DNA from: Polytrichum commune
Taxonomy: Eukaryota; Streptophyta; Polytrichopsida; Polytrichales; Polytrichaceae
Direction: 5' to 3'
Assembly: GCA_950295325.1 (NCBI GenBank)
Contig: OX485804.1
Span: 19,592,001 to 19,656,000 of the forward strand
Length of the DNA: 64,000 bases
The translations under genes were made by a program, and so were the position numbers. Under the pieces are notes generated by a model that worked only from the letters and a program-made list of their open reading frames with translations, was not told the origin of the DNA and did not search any database. Positions 39,150-48,865 of this stretch are shown here, in pieces. How positions within the stretch are numbered: position 1 is the first letter of the stretch; each line of letters starts with the position of its first letter.

Positions 39150-41074
39150 AAATTCTCAAAGAAAACCCCCCCAACACCTCACAAAAACAAATCTATTTAC
39201 TCACAATACAACAATATCCTAACCAATACAACAAAGTACACAATACGGCATCGGCCTACCGGCCTCGCCACAAAATAAAACTAACAAGATATATACACTA
39301 CAACTCCCTCAACCCCATCATTAACACAATCACAAAGCCTACCCACCAACATACTAAACCTATACACTACCTCCCAAAAACTACACAAAAAACAATAATT
39401 GCCTTACCTAATCTATTTACAAGAAGTAAATATAAACTACTCGCCCTAAATAAACCTCACCTCAACATCAAACACCATCACAAACCCTATTTCAAACACC
39501 TATTAAACCCTCATTCAAAATACCAACCTCACCCAAAAGATACAATGGCCTCGGCCTACCGGCCTCGCCACACAAATAATAACACATACCACTTCATAAA
39601 TAACTGGAGACCTAACTCAATAACAAGCCAAAAATCTATAAAAAATACAAACTCACACTTCTCACCCAAACAAATAGAAAACATCATACACGCTATACCT
39701 AACCTCTTTACTACAACCAAGTTCACAATCATAATATATCTAAAAACAAACATGAAAAATCCAAAAACACTCCATTCCCACGGATACTACTTTATTAACA
39801 AACTAGAATTGCTAAAATGCGGGGACATAGAACCCAACCCCGGACCAATGCCTAACATCCTACATACACACCCTGCTACACACAAAAAAAAAGCCAACAT
39901 CTACTTCATTCCAAACACTATAAAACTACAACCTGAATACCAACACATAGCAAACACATTTACCCCCATACTAAAAAACACACACCCACTACACCCTCAA
40001 GCAATAACCACCTATCCGCATCTACATCAATATATCCAAACACAAAGGCAATCACCACTAACCCATATGCTATACGCTCTAATCATCACCATCCACCCCT
40101 CAATAGACACATGCAATAACATACTAGCCCAACCCCAAAACTACCACTTTAATAACATATGGACGAACACACTGATTATCAGACTGGCCAACCTCACCAA
40201 CCCCCCCAAAAGGCATATATCAACACCTCACCCCTACACAACTTTTGTAGAAAACAATCAAGATATAATATACCCAAAAAATTCAATACACACAGAGATA
40301 TATGAATTTATCCACAACCAAGATACTACACCAACACCAATCACCCTTCAAAATAAATTTCCCTTCCTCCCAAATCAATTGATCACCGAAGCACTCCGAT
40401 GCCTAGAAAGCATCAACGAATATTCACACCCACCCCCACCCCCAGCTACTCCCACACCAACCCCAAGAATTAACACCGACACGGAGCACGAAACAAACAT
40501 AATAACATGGAATGCGTCATCACTCAACACATCATTACCAAACCTACAAAGCCTAATAAACAACTCGCTAAACAACACAGCAATCATACATATCCAAGAA
40601 ACCAAACTAACTGCAAATAAATCTACAAAATACATACAAAACCTATTTCCGGAATTTAAACTCATTTTCAACAACACACATGCACTCACAAGATGCATAC
40701 AACAAAGAATGCCCTATACCCCCGGAAAAGGAGGCTTACTCACACTTATCCACAAGAAATATGCATTCCCTGGGAATATCACCAAAATTCCCACGCCAGT
40801 AAATATATCCCCATACCTACAAATAATTAAAATAAACAACCATCCACTAATACCTTGGCTAATCATACACATGTACATGCCTATACACTTAGAAGACACA
40901 TGCCTCATTCCACACCTTAAGAACGAAATCACTATACACCCCAATCACATGTATTCATTATGTGGGACTTTAACCGAGATATCGCACTTAGAGGCAGACA
41001 AAATAACAACATTAACACCCTTCCACAAGAAGAAGATTACCAATGGAAAATTTTCACCGCATCACTCAACCTAG
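39140..41074 (+). CDS. Retrotransposon polyprotein, part 1: leader, 2A motif and N-terminal APE endonuclease
   Basis: The ATG at 39140 opens the element's frame. Residues 1-235 are a basic, Thr/Asn/His/Pro-rich leader. It contains two roughly 100-residue units, each with ASAYRPRH (residues 37-44 and 137-144) and an (L/I)PNLFT motif, so it arose by internal duplication. The leader ends in GDIEPNPGP (228-236), where a 2A reaction would separate residues 235 and 236. The downstream part has a low-complexity Pro run and then an exonuclease-endonuclease-phosphatase (APE) fold: NIITWNASSL at about residue 454 and the catalytic Glu in IQETKL at about 486. A base is missing just before the conserved GDFN region (about 40,955), so the last 40 residues are out of frame. 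The leader may act as an ORF1-type nucleic-acid-binding protein (inference). Confidence 0.75.
   Translation: MNTKILKENPPNTSQKQIYLLTIQQYPNQYNKVHNTASAYRPRHKIKLTRYIHYNSLNPIINTITKPTHQHTKPIHYLPKTTQKTIIALPNLFTRSKYKLLALNKPHLNIKHHHKPYFKHLLNPHSKYQPHPKDTMASAYRPRHTNNNTYHFINNWRPNSITSQKSIKNTNSHFSPKQIENIIHAIPNLFTTTKFTIIIYLKTNMKNPKTLHSHGYYFINKLELLKCGDIEPNPGPMPNILHTHPATHKKKANIYFIPNTIKLQPEYQHIANTFTPILKNTHPLHPQAITTYPHLHQYIQTQRQSPLTHMLYALIITIHPSIDTCNNILAQPQNYHFNNIWTNTLIIRLANLTNPPKRHISTPHPYTTFVENNQDIIYPKNSIHTEIYEFIHNQDTTPTPITLQNKFPFLPNQLITEALRCLESINEYSHPPPPPATPTPTPRINTDTEHETNIITWNASSLNTSLPNLQSLINNSLNNTAIIHIQETKLTANKSTKYIQNLFPEFKLIFNNTHALTRCIQQRMPYTPGKGGLLTLIHKKYAFPGNITKIPTPVNISPYLQIIKINNHPLIPWLIIHMYMPIHLEDTCLIPHLKNEITIHPNHMYSLCGTLTEISHLEADKITTLTPFHKKKITNGKFSPHHST
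39248..39571 (+). repeat. GC-rich 21-bp repeat, two copies exactly 300 bp apart
   Basis: TCGGCCTACCGGCCTCGCCA plus the next C occurs identically at 39251 and 39551, inside otherwise A/C-rich DNA. It encodes the SAYRPRH motif of the duplicated leader. Surrounding codons have diverged while this stretch, including its silent positions, has not. Confidence 0.75.
39791..39847 (+). other. 2A-like ribosome-skipping motif
   Basis: The frame reads FINKLELLKC then GDIEPNPGP, matching the consensus D(V/I)ExNPG|P with a plausible upstream helix. 2A sequences make the ribosome skip the last Gly-Pro bond and release the upstream peptide. They are known in several trypanosome and animal non-LTR elements. 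Here the motif separates the leader from the enzymatic polyprotein. Confidence 0.82.
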
Positions 41075-41577
41075 AATATATCCCAACTAACACTAGCATC
41101 TCCAGACAAGGAGGCTATAATTACACATCAACAAGTCTAATAGATGGATTCTACATTCAATCACCAGACAACAACAAATTCATTTCTACCACAATCACAA
41201 ACATGAATCTAAACTCAGACCATTATCCAGTTGTACTACATATCCCCCACAACACCCTTATAGCCAGATCCCCACCCCCCACAAACACGTCACCAACTAG
41301 AATACTAAATCCAATACCACCAGAAAACATCGAAAAATTCAACATAACATTCTTCGAAGAAAACTCTGCACAAATAAAAGCCCTTACCACCCTACTCGAA
41401 AACCACCAACACTTAAGCCCGGATCAATGGGCGGAAACCTGTACAACATTCGACCACATTGTATACAAAATTTCAGAAATGATTGAAGAAACCTGTAAAG
41501 CAGACCCACTACCCAACCTTACGAACAGAACATCACAACAAGGTGGGTTTTTGCCACGCAAACTTGCGACAAAATAG
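40960..41577 (+). CDS. Retrotransposon polyprotein, part 2: C-terminal APE endonuclease
   Basis: After the frameshift the protein continues in frame 1. It begins with the DFN of the conserved APE GDFN motif and ends the fold with SDHYPVVLHI (about 41,215), which supplies the catalytic Asp and His. Ser-Leu-Ile-Asp-Gly-Phe preceding it is also typical. The segment stops at an in-frame TAG (41575-41577). Translation beyond that stop stays protein-like in the same frame to 41,845, so the TAG is a nonsense mutation in a longer ORF. Confidence 0.72.
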   Translation: MWDFNRDIALRGRQNNNINTLPQEEDYQWKIFTASLNLEYIPTNTSISRQGGYNYTSTSLIDGFYIQSPDNNKFISTTITNMNLNSDHYPVVLHIPHNTLIARSPPPTNTSPTRILNPIPPENIEKFNITFFEENSAQIKALTTLLENHQHLSPDQWAETCTTFDHIVYKISEMIEETCKADPLPNLTNRTSQQGGFLPRKLATK

Positions 41578-41844
41578 AAAAGACACCTCAACACATATCA
41601 CCTTATCAGGAAAACCATATACATTGTACAACACGATCCACTCTGGCAAGCACACCCCATCCTAAACGATATACGAAACCACCAACACACAAACATCTCA
41701 CATCCACCTGTTACAACGGCACCTCCTACTGAATGGATTGATGTCATAGCAACCATCGCAAAAAATGCAAATAAAGAAGCCAGGAAAATCACCACAAAAT
41801 ACACCAAAGACTGCATTCTAAAGGCCGTATCAAAATACCGTCAA

Positions 41845-44631
41845 ATGTATGAAAAAAACCCCAAAAAAATAAATCGAAAAGTCTTCAAGAACACTGAAAC
41901 CTTACCCTTGGACTCCATCATTGATAGACAAAACAATATATTAACTAACCCAGAAGACATCGCAGCAGAAATATACACGCAACAATCCATCAGTAACCGT
42001 CCTACAGTTCCCACATGCCAATATCAAAATACACACCCACTACACTGCACATGTGGAGTCCGGCAATATCCATGGCATGACTTAGACGGATATATCATTG
42101 ACAAACGAGGAGAACCCCAAACCCCTCTACACACGTATTTTGACCAAGAAATATACGACTTTTGTCTTAAAAACCTAAGTAATAACAAAGCCCCAGGCCC
42201 AGACAAAATACCCAATTCAATTCTAAAAAACATGCCTCCACGCTTCCATAAATTACTCTTCTTATTTTTTAAACATTATTATAAACAAAAACAAATCCCT
42301 GCATCATGGAAAACCAGTCTAACAGTTTTACTATACAAAAAAGGTAACCAATCACAACTAACAAACTATAGACCTATTACACTAGCTAACACCATATATA
42401 AATTCTACACGAGTACATTAACTTCTATCCTATCAGCGTATGGAGAAAAATACCAAATATTACACGATAGTCAAGAAGGGTTTAGAGCAGAGAGAAGCAC
42501 TTCTAGGCAAATCCAATTATTAATCGCAGCGCTTGAAGACGCAAGACTCACGAACCAAGATATATATATTCTTTACATTGACTTCAAAAACGCCTTTGGC
42601 TCCATTGATCACGCCAGACTTTTAGCCATAATGAAAGATCTGGGATATCCCACTGACTCCATAAATTTCATAGGAAACATATATTCACAATCCTCAACAA
42701 TATTCACTGGTAAAACCTTACCAATCCCCATTCAAAGAGGTACAATACAAGGTGATACCCTTAGCCCATATCTATTTATCATATTCCTAGAACCCCTCCT
42801 CAGATGGCTACAACAAGGGAATAATGGATACACTTTTGGTACATCTAAAATTACAATCTCATCAGCAGCATATGCAGATGACCTAGCAGCAATCGCCAAT
42901 AAACTAGAGACACTACAAACACAACTCAACAAACTAGACAAATTCTGCGAATGGGCAGGAATGGATCTTGGAATACCCAAATGCGCAATAACTGGATGCC
43001 CAAACAAATCCAAACTTCACCCCACAACCTTTAAAGCCCTAATCCAATCTACCAATATCAACTACAGAAACCAACCTATACCAGTCTTAAACCAACATGA
43101 ACCATACACGTATCTAGGAATAAATCTTGCACCATCACTCAAATGGAAAACACAAATAAATACCACTACAACTAAAGTAATAAAACAGTGTCAAGCCCTT
43201 GTAACATGCCCAGCTACTATGAAACAAAAAATAAACATGGCAGATACAGTCATACGTGCTGGAATAGCATACAGCTTCTACGCAGTGCCATACTCCATAC
43301 CAGCTATCAAAAAACTCGATAAAAAAATCATAGCACTTCACAAAACGATATGCGGAATACCCAAATGCACATCTAACATCGCTACACAACTCCCACACAA
43401 TCTATTCGGAATCGAAGCATTCTCACTACAAAATGCCTATTTAAGATGCATTGGAGAACAACTACAAAACGCACTCAATGATAAAGGTAGAATTGGGAAA
43501 ATATATGTTGGTCTACTTCAATTCATACTCGCCAAATATGGGGGCTCTAAGGAAATCACCCGCATTAAATACCACCACTGTGTTAGATCACCCATCACTA
43601 GAACATTATTCTTGCTCAAACATAAAGCCGGAGTCCACCTAAAAAGTACAATAAACAATTTCCTACTAACCCCATCCCCACTTGAAACTGCATGGATGCA
43701 GGAAGCACAAATGCTTCATGGCCTAAATCCCAACACCTCACTTAAATTACTACACAAACTACTTGTACATAATATAATCACACTAGACCAAATTACCATG
43801 CCTAATGGTACCACTCTAATGAACCCGGACGAATTCAAAATCTACCACTCCACTCCTTCTAAACTTATCAAAAGCGCACTTAACATAGCTAATCAATTAT
43901 TTTGCCACCCTCCTGGAAATCAATGCCCCCTACCATGCCAACAACACCATCCACTAAGATCCCTAAAAAATAAATATATAATAAGACACCACAATATCCT
44001 ACCACACCCACCAACTGCCCCCGTACACCCCCCTAACCTCCCCATCCCCCCTCTACCCCCTCCTCCCAACAACATGCTTAAAGACCCCCGACAATTCTCC
44101 ATACACAAAATAATCGATCATAAACAAAAACAATCCAATGACCATAACGGAATAAAAAGAACAGTCACATCGTACTTATGTCAATGGACTACAACAAATA
44201 ACAACACATATAACAAATGGCGAACTCAAAGGGACCTATACCCCTACTGTGAAGCCAACACATGTAATCACAACACAGACCTACTTATTCATTACTACAA
44301 AGAAAGACAACACAAACATTTTTCAAACATAATTAATGCCTACTTCTCCATAGAACAACATAGAGACACAAGATACGTCACACCAACCACAATAATTCCA
44401 CTAGCACATATCTCTATTAATGAATGCAACCCAGAAAACGACATCGAAACAAACTCTGATACCATCCAAACACAATTCGATGTCGCTCACATATACGAAG
44501 ACAATGGCCGACACCTCATTACCATCCCGAAAGCTAGACTAACATGGCTATGGAAACAATACCAATTGGCAAAAAACAACACACACGGTCTAGAACCATC
44601 TACCCAATCGTTCGAAACTGAAATTGTTTGA
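41845..44631 (+). CDS. Retrotransposon polyprotein, part 3: reverse transcriptase and connector
   Basis: Same frame as part 2; the ATG is only the first Met after the TAG at 41575. The reverse transcriptase runs from about 42,170 to 43,010. It has NKAPGPDKIPNSILK, TNYRPITLANTIYKF, the first catalytic Asp in LYIDFKNAFGSIDH, RGTIQGDTLSPYLF, the YADD box (42871-42882) and a CEWAGMDLGIPKC thumb-side motif. These are the standard non-LTR motifs and look intact. About 450 residues follow with no recognised enzyme: a Cys/His patch near QCPLPCQQHH, a Pro-rich run, and RLTWLWKQYQLA near the end. The frame stops at TGA (44629-44631), exactly where a Trp codon would fit and beyond which similarity-like sequence continues in the same frame. 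Confidence 0.82.
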   Translation: MYEKNPKKINRKVFKNTETLPLDSIIDRQNNILTNPEDIAAEIYTQQSISNRPTVPTCQYQNTHPLHCTCGVRQYPWHDLDGYIIDKRGEPQTPLHTYFDQEIYDFCLKNLSNNKAPGPDKIPNSILKNMPPRFHKLLFLFFKHYYKQKQIPASWKTSLTVLLYKKGNQSQLTNYRPITLANTIYKFYTSTLTSILSAYGEKYQILHDSQEGFRAERSTSRQIQLLIAALEDARLTNQDIYILYIDFKNAFGSIDHARLLAIMKDLGYPTDSINFIGNIYSQSSTIFTGKTLPIPIQRGTIQGDTLSPYLFIIFLEPLLRWLQQGNNGYTFGTSKITISSAAYADDLAAIANKLETLQTQLNKLDKFCEWAGMDLGIPKCAITGCPNKSKLHPTTFKALIQSTNINYRNQPIPVLNQHEPYTYLGINLAPSLKWKTQINTTTTKVIKQCQALVTCPATMKQKINMADTVIRAGIAYSFYAVPYSIPAIKKLDKKIIALHKTICGIPKCTSNIATQLPHNLFGIEAFSLQNAYLRCIGEQLQNALNDKGRIGKIYVGLLQFILAKYGGSKEITRIKYHHCVRSPITRTLFLLKHKAGVHLKSTINNFLLTPSPLETAWMQEAQMLHGLNPNTSLKLLHKLLVHNIITLDQITMPNGTTLMNPDEFKIYHSTPSKLIKSALNIANQLFCHPPGNQCPLPCQQHHPLRSLKNKYIIRHHNILPHPPTAPVHPPNLPIPPLPPPPNNMLKDPRQFSIHKIIDHKQKQSNDHNGIKRTVTSYLCQWTTTNNNTYNKWRTQRDLYPYCEANTCNHNTDLLIHYYKERQHKHFSNIINAYFSIEQHRDTRYVTPTTIIPLAHISINECNPENDIETNSDTIQTQFDVAHIYEDNGRHLITIPKARLTWLWKQYQLAKNNTHGLEPSTQSFETEIV

Positions 44632-46845
44632 TTATACCAAAGGTACAAATACCGTATCCCAAAAAATGACCCACTCAAACGAGCCCAATATACAATACCA
44701 ACCCAAATATTAGATCTCCTGATTACAACATTCAATATTAACCACTCATATTTTTCATCCCCAGTTACATGCCCCACACAATTCACCCAATTCTACTCAC
44801 CATTCTCGCGAGACATAATATTTGGATCCCTAGGTAAAGCGTTTGACCATAAATGGCAAGGAATCGGTTACGCACACCCTCATAATACAACAGACCTACA
44901 ACAAGCTATTCACTGGGCGCGCATAGCGGCCCAAAATGATCCATATACAATCACTATACTTATATCTCCGGATAGTAATTGGTACCAAAACTCCAACCCA
45001 CACACAGGTCCATTCCCAGACACACACGTCATTGCCCATTTCGCCGCTGATACGATCACGTATGAGGAACCCACAATACCCTCTGAGCTCAATACCACAA
45101 GAAAAGAACCATCTACCATACAAATATTTTGTATCCATCACCAAAACAATAACATAGGCACCTACGAACAAATGAAATTAATAAGCGACACAGCAAATAA
45201 CCTCCAAATACTACAAAGTCACACACAAACTGCACCACCCACCCCTCTAAACACCACCGTTAACCCTAGTAAAAAATGGGCTAAATCAAACTACCCAAAC
45301 ACACCCCTACACAATAATATCCCCACCCCACAACTTCCAAACTACCAAACTAACTTACCGCTAAAATTCCACCCCCAATTTAGCTACTACACGGACGGAT
45401 CCTTTATAAAACCCAAAGAAATTGCCCCTGGGGTATGGAGAAGAGAAAGAGCTGGATACGGTATCTATAGCCCCAAAGGCTTAAATATCGCCAAAAGACT
45501 CCATGGGCATCAAAACATACTACGTGCAGAAATGATGGCTATACACAAAACACTAAGAATCATCAATACAAAATTCCCTAATGAACCCGCATACATATTC
45601 ACAGACAGTCTAAACGTATTATACCTACTCAATACACAAATTAAACACCCCACTCTCCATAATAGTCACCCCGACCAAACCACACTCAACTCCATGGTAA
45701 AAATCCTCCAAGACCGTACACAGCCAATCACACTATACAAAGTCAGAGCACACGTCAACATTGACGGTAATGAAAAAGCGGATAAACTAGCAAAAGCCGG
45801 GTTAGAATTAGAACACAGAATTGCCATCCACCCATACGAACATGCCCACGCCATCCCGTACTATTACCAAAAGGACGTCTGGGCCTCGATGGCAGACGTC
45901 CCAGACAAAGGCCCAGTAAGATTCTTAGAAAAACAAATTAAAAAATATGATAGGGAAACCAATATAGCAATCATGGCCACACAAACCCCCAACACGTGTA
46001 AATGGACAGAAAATAGAGACATTGACAAAGAACTCTCCAACGAATTCTGGACAAATCCCTTAATCACAGACAAACAAAAATCATGCCTTATTAAATTCCG
46101 TACAGGAACATACATGGGTAATGCTAGAAAACAAATGTTCTTCGGTCACCAGAGGTACCCCTCTATCACATGCCCTATATGCAATTCAAACGATCCAGAC
46201 ACTTGGCTACATGTTCTACTGAAATGCAACCAACAACATATACACTCACTACGAATTAAAAGACATAACAAAGCAGTTGGAGAAATTAAGAAGCTTCTAA
46301 TCTCGTCCGAAAAATCCCGATGTTTTACTCTCATGAATGCCGGTACCTTCAATAATAACCCCCAAGAAAATACAGTCCCCAATTGGCTACTCCCCTGTAC
46401 ATGTAACACACAAAGATGTCATTGCAACGCAAGATTTCGACCTGATATACTCTGCGTTAAAGGATTACCATATCAAAATGACCCTCCCATTGACATTGAC
46501 CCTAACCTCACCATACAATTTATTGAATTCACATATTGTAACGACAGATTTTCCCCAGAAACAATAGAAGCAAAAAACAACAAATACAAACCTTTGATTG
46601 ATAGTATTACTTCCAGAGGATGGAAAATCGAACCACTTATTGTCATCACAGCTGGGGCCCGAGCTACGGCCCACATCCCATCTATGAAAATACTAGAAGA
46701 AAATCTCAAAATACCCCTGGTTACCATCAAAAATACCTTTAAAAACATTAATACCATTGCAATACAATATGCCATGTCCATCCTCCTCCATAAGAGGAGA
46801 ATTGAAAACCACCAACCGCTCCCCCAAAACTTAGACCCTCCATAA
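44632..46845 (+). CDS. Retrotransposon polyprotein, part 4: PCIF1-like block, RNase H, CCHC finger, restriction-like endonuclease
   Basis: Open in frame 1 from just after the TGA to TAA at 46845; the first Met is at 45172. (1) About 44,740-45,000: YFSSPVTCPTQF, then FGSLGKAFDHKWQG and AIHWARIAA, a layout reminiscent of the PCIF1-type methyltransferase fold, but without its catalytic NPPF. (2) RNase H, 45,385-45,810: TDGS, AEMMAI, FTDS and GNEKADKLA give the four acidic residues. (3) A CCHC finger, C-x2-C-x9-H-x4-C, at 46,171-46,227, followed by RIKRHN as in R2-type elements. (4) A PD-(D/E)xK nuclease: RPDILCV (46,438), IEFTYCND (46,521) and a Lys-Tyr at about 46,583. Items 2-4 are well supported; item 1 is an inference. 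Confidence 0.75.
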   Translation, partial: LYQRYKYRIPKNDPLKRAQYTIPTQILDLLITTFNINHSYFSSPVTCPTQFTQFYSPFSRDIIFGSLGKAFDHKWQGIGYAHPHNTTDLQQAIHWARIAAQNDPYTITILISPDSNWYQNSNPHTGPFPDTHVIAHFAADTITYEEPTIPSELNTTRKEPSTIQIFCIHHQNNNIGTYEQMKLISDTANNLQILQSHTQTAPPTPLNTTVNPSKKWAKSNYPNTPLHNNIPTPQLPNYQTNLPLKFHPQFSYYTDGSFIKPKEIAPGVWRRERAGYGIYSPKGLNIAKRLHGHQNILRAEMMAIHKTLRIINTKFPNEPAYIFTDSLNVLYLLNTQIKHPTLHNSHPDQTTLNSMVKILQDRTQPITLYKVRAHVNIDGNEKADKLAKAGLELEHRIAIHPYEHAHAIPYYYQKDVWASMADVPDKGPVRFLEKQIKKYDRETNIAIMATQTPNTCKWTENRDIDKELSNEFWTNPLITDKQKSCLIKFRTGTYMGNARKQMFFGHQRYPSITCPICNSNDPDTWLHVLLKCNQQHIHSLRIKRHNKAVGEIKKLLISSEKSRCFTLMNAGTFNNNPQENTVPNWLLPCTCNTQRCHCNARFRPDILCVKGLPYQNDPPIDIDPNLTIQFIEFTYCNDRFSPETIEAKNNKYKPLIDSITSRGWKIEPLIVITAGARATAHIPSMKILEENLKIPLVTIKNTFKNINTIAIQYAMSILLHKRRIENHQPLPQNLDPP

Positions 46846-46892
46846 AACCCACCCAAAAATATATATATATATATAATATTTAGTATCTATTT

Positions 46893-47065
46893 ACAGCTCA
46901 GAATGAGGGATTGGTGCCGGTTGGTTGGTACAAATTCCTGCTTTTTACTCACTTGCAGCACCAAGTCATGCGTTACATTTTAGACGATCATACGGACTCG
47001 ACTGAAATCGAACCCGGAACGTCTTAACTCAAACATCCTCCCACAACCAACCGAGGAATCATGAC
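46893..47065 (-). mobile_element. Possible tRNA-derived SINE or Pol III-type head
   Basis: On the minus strand CTCGGTTGGTTGTGGGAGG (about 47,055) resembles an A box, and GTTCCGGGTTCGATTTCAG (about 47,020) a B box, with a spacing usual for SINE heads. No tRNA cloverleaf forms. The plus strand also holds the inverted pairs CCGGTTGGTTGG/CCAACCGAGG and CCAAGTCATG/CATGACTTGG. It directly follows the LINE 3' end, so it could be an independent insertion or share the LINE tail. Confidence 0.35.
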
Positions 47066-48865
47066 TTGGCGTTCACTCTCATAACAAAAACACTAATTAT
47101 ACCTAAAAGGCATGCACCGCCGTGGGCCATGATCGGCCCACGTTATTTGTTTCTCGGTTACTATAGTGTCCATCCTCGAAAGAGGAGAGTAGTTTTGTCC
47201 CAGCTTCCCCATGTCCTGTGGGCATCGGGTTGTTGGCATTACGAACGGACACTCCATTCACGCCGGCCCCTAAAAGGGACCGGAGTTTCTATCTATCTGA
47301 GCAAAAGTATTCACCCAAACTGGCATAATAAGTTGGACAACCATGTGCCCCTCATAGCCACACAAATATGGGTAGGGATTGGTGAATGGACATCACATGT
47401 TCATAATAATCTAGTATTGATGTCTCAATCAACAAACTCTCTAGCAATAATGCACAAAAAGAAGAAGAAAAAAGAAAAAAAACAACAACAACAATAGAAT
47501 GTGGCATTGCCACGGGAGGCTCTATCCTTAAAAAAAAATTAAGTATTTTTTTACTAGCTTAATGAAAGTATTTTGGAGATTTCACTGAACTTCCATTGGT
47601 TTTAGGGAACCTTATCCATTAAGTTCTCACATGCATACCCTGGGCCCTATTACCACTCAAAGGTAGCCTTCACAAGGGAGTGCTATCATGTGAGTGGTGA
47701 GGTTGGCAAAATATTTGGAGATACACCCACTAGTATCCTATAACTATGGTATTTTGGCATAGATGGTAAGATCTTTGTTTAAATAATATGAGTGGGAAGT
47801 TAACACAAAGTGCAATCTACCTGATGAATGCCTTGCTTTACTTACAAATTCAACAAGCGCAAACTTGGCATGAGGGTTTGGAAATGATTTTAACATTGTC
47901 GTTAGATACAACATTCAACTTCTTTAAAGAATAAATGCAAGCACATGCCAAGTATCGAGCATACTTAGATTATATTTCTACAATTCATGTTGGTTTGGTA
48001 AATCAATTAATGGGGGCATTGCAAAAAAATAGAACTAAAGTTTTTGGGCATAGATTGAAGTACAACGGGAAATTACTCACACATATCAATGTCCGCAAAG
48101 TAATGAGTACACTTAATGTAGAACCATGCATAGAATCTCTGTAAATACCCCTATTGTCTTCATTTCCTCCTCTTATTCTTTCTCACTAGCATGCTCAATA
48201 CACTCCTCCACCTCGACATCTACGTACAAATGGCATGACATGATGATCGTAACCCAATGACCTACTACGATGTAATGGTGTTGTGAGGCCAAATCCACCA
48301 CCCTTAAGCGTCCTAGTCCGGGTGATGACTTTGAGAATCACATTTATCTATTACAACATTGAACCATGTGCAAGGTAATTTTCATGTTCAAATGAACATG
48401 TATTGTCTCACTCATTGTGCTTTATTAATGTTGGCCTCTTGGCTTGTGCTAGAGTTGGCTTTCTCAAGAGTCCAACCCGCGGCTTTAGCCGCACATGCTC
48501 TTACGGACATTCCCCTCACTCTTTTGATCTTCACCCCATTTATCTTGCCATTGCAAGAGTCCTTCACATTCTCCATTAATAATGCAAGTAAGTTATTTTG
48601 AACGATAGGTGCAAGTGTTGAAAAACACTTTACTCTATAGTCAATGTTACATTCAATCACATGAGACTTCCACACGCCTTGCCTATCCTATCGGGCTTAA
48701 CACTTGCCTAATAACTATTTTAGTCTACGATTGGTCTAACACCCTATTGGGTAGTTTAGTGGCACCCTCCACACAATCTTAGCCTTAGCTTGCTAATCCT
48801 ACCAACTGTCTAATTAGCCATGGGTACAACTCCCGCCTAGTTGCCGGCAGCCCCTTGATAGCCTC
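47066..48865. other. Intergenic, nothing supported
   Basis: No credible gene. The open frame 47066-47497 ends in an A-rich low-complexity tail and has no domain. 48,359-48,720 is somewhat GC-richer but without a recognisable product. Confidence 0.35.

Larger units (their letters stand above)
38940..46890 (+). mobile_element. Dual-endonuclease non-LTR retrotransposon (Dualen/RandI-like) with 2A motif
   Basis: An almost full-length LINE-type element with a strongly A/C-rich, G/T-poor sense strand. This composition starts near 38,940 and ends near 46,860. Its reading frame runs from 39,140 to 46,845 with only one frameshift (about 40,955) and two nonsense codons (41,575 TAG; 44,629 TGA). Domain order: duplicated basic leader, 2A-like motif, APE endonuclease, reverse transcriptase, PCIF1-like block, RNase H, CCHC finger and restriction-like endonuclease. 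Carrying both endonuclease types is the defining plan of Dualen/RandI elements. An (AT)n run at 46,859-46,875 probably marks the 3' end. No target duplication was identified, so both ends are approximate. Confidence 0.8.

Noticed and set aside
47066-47497. 143-codon frame after the LINE
   Set aside because: It starts in the SINE-like region and ends in a Lys/Gln run encoded by an A-rich tract. No domain.
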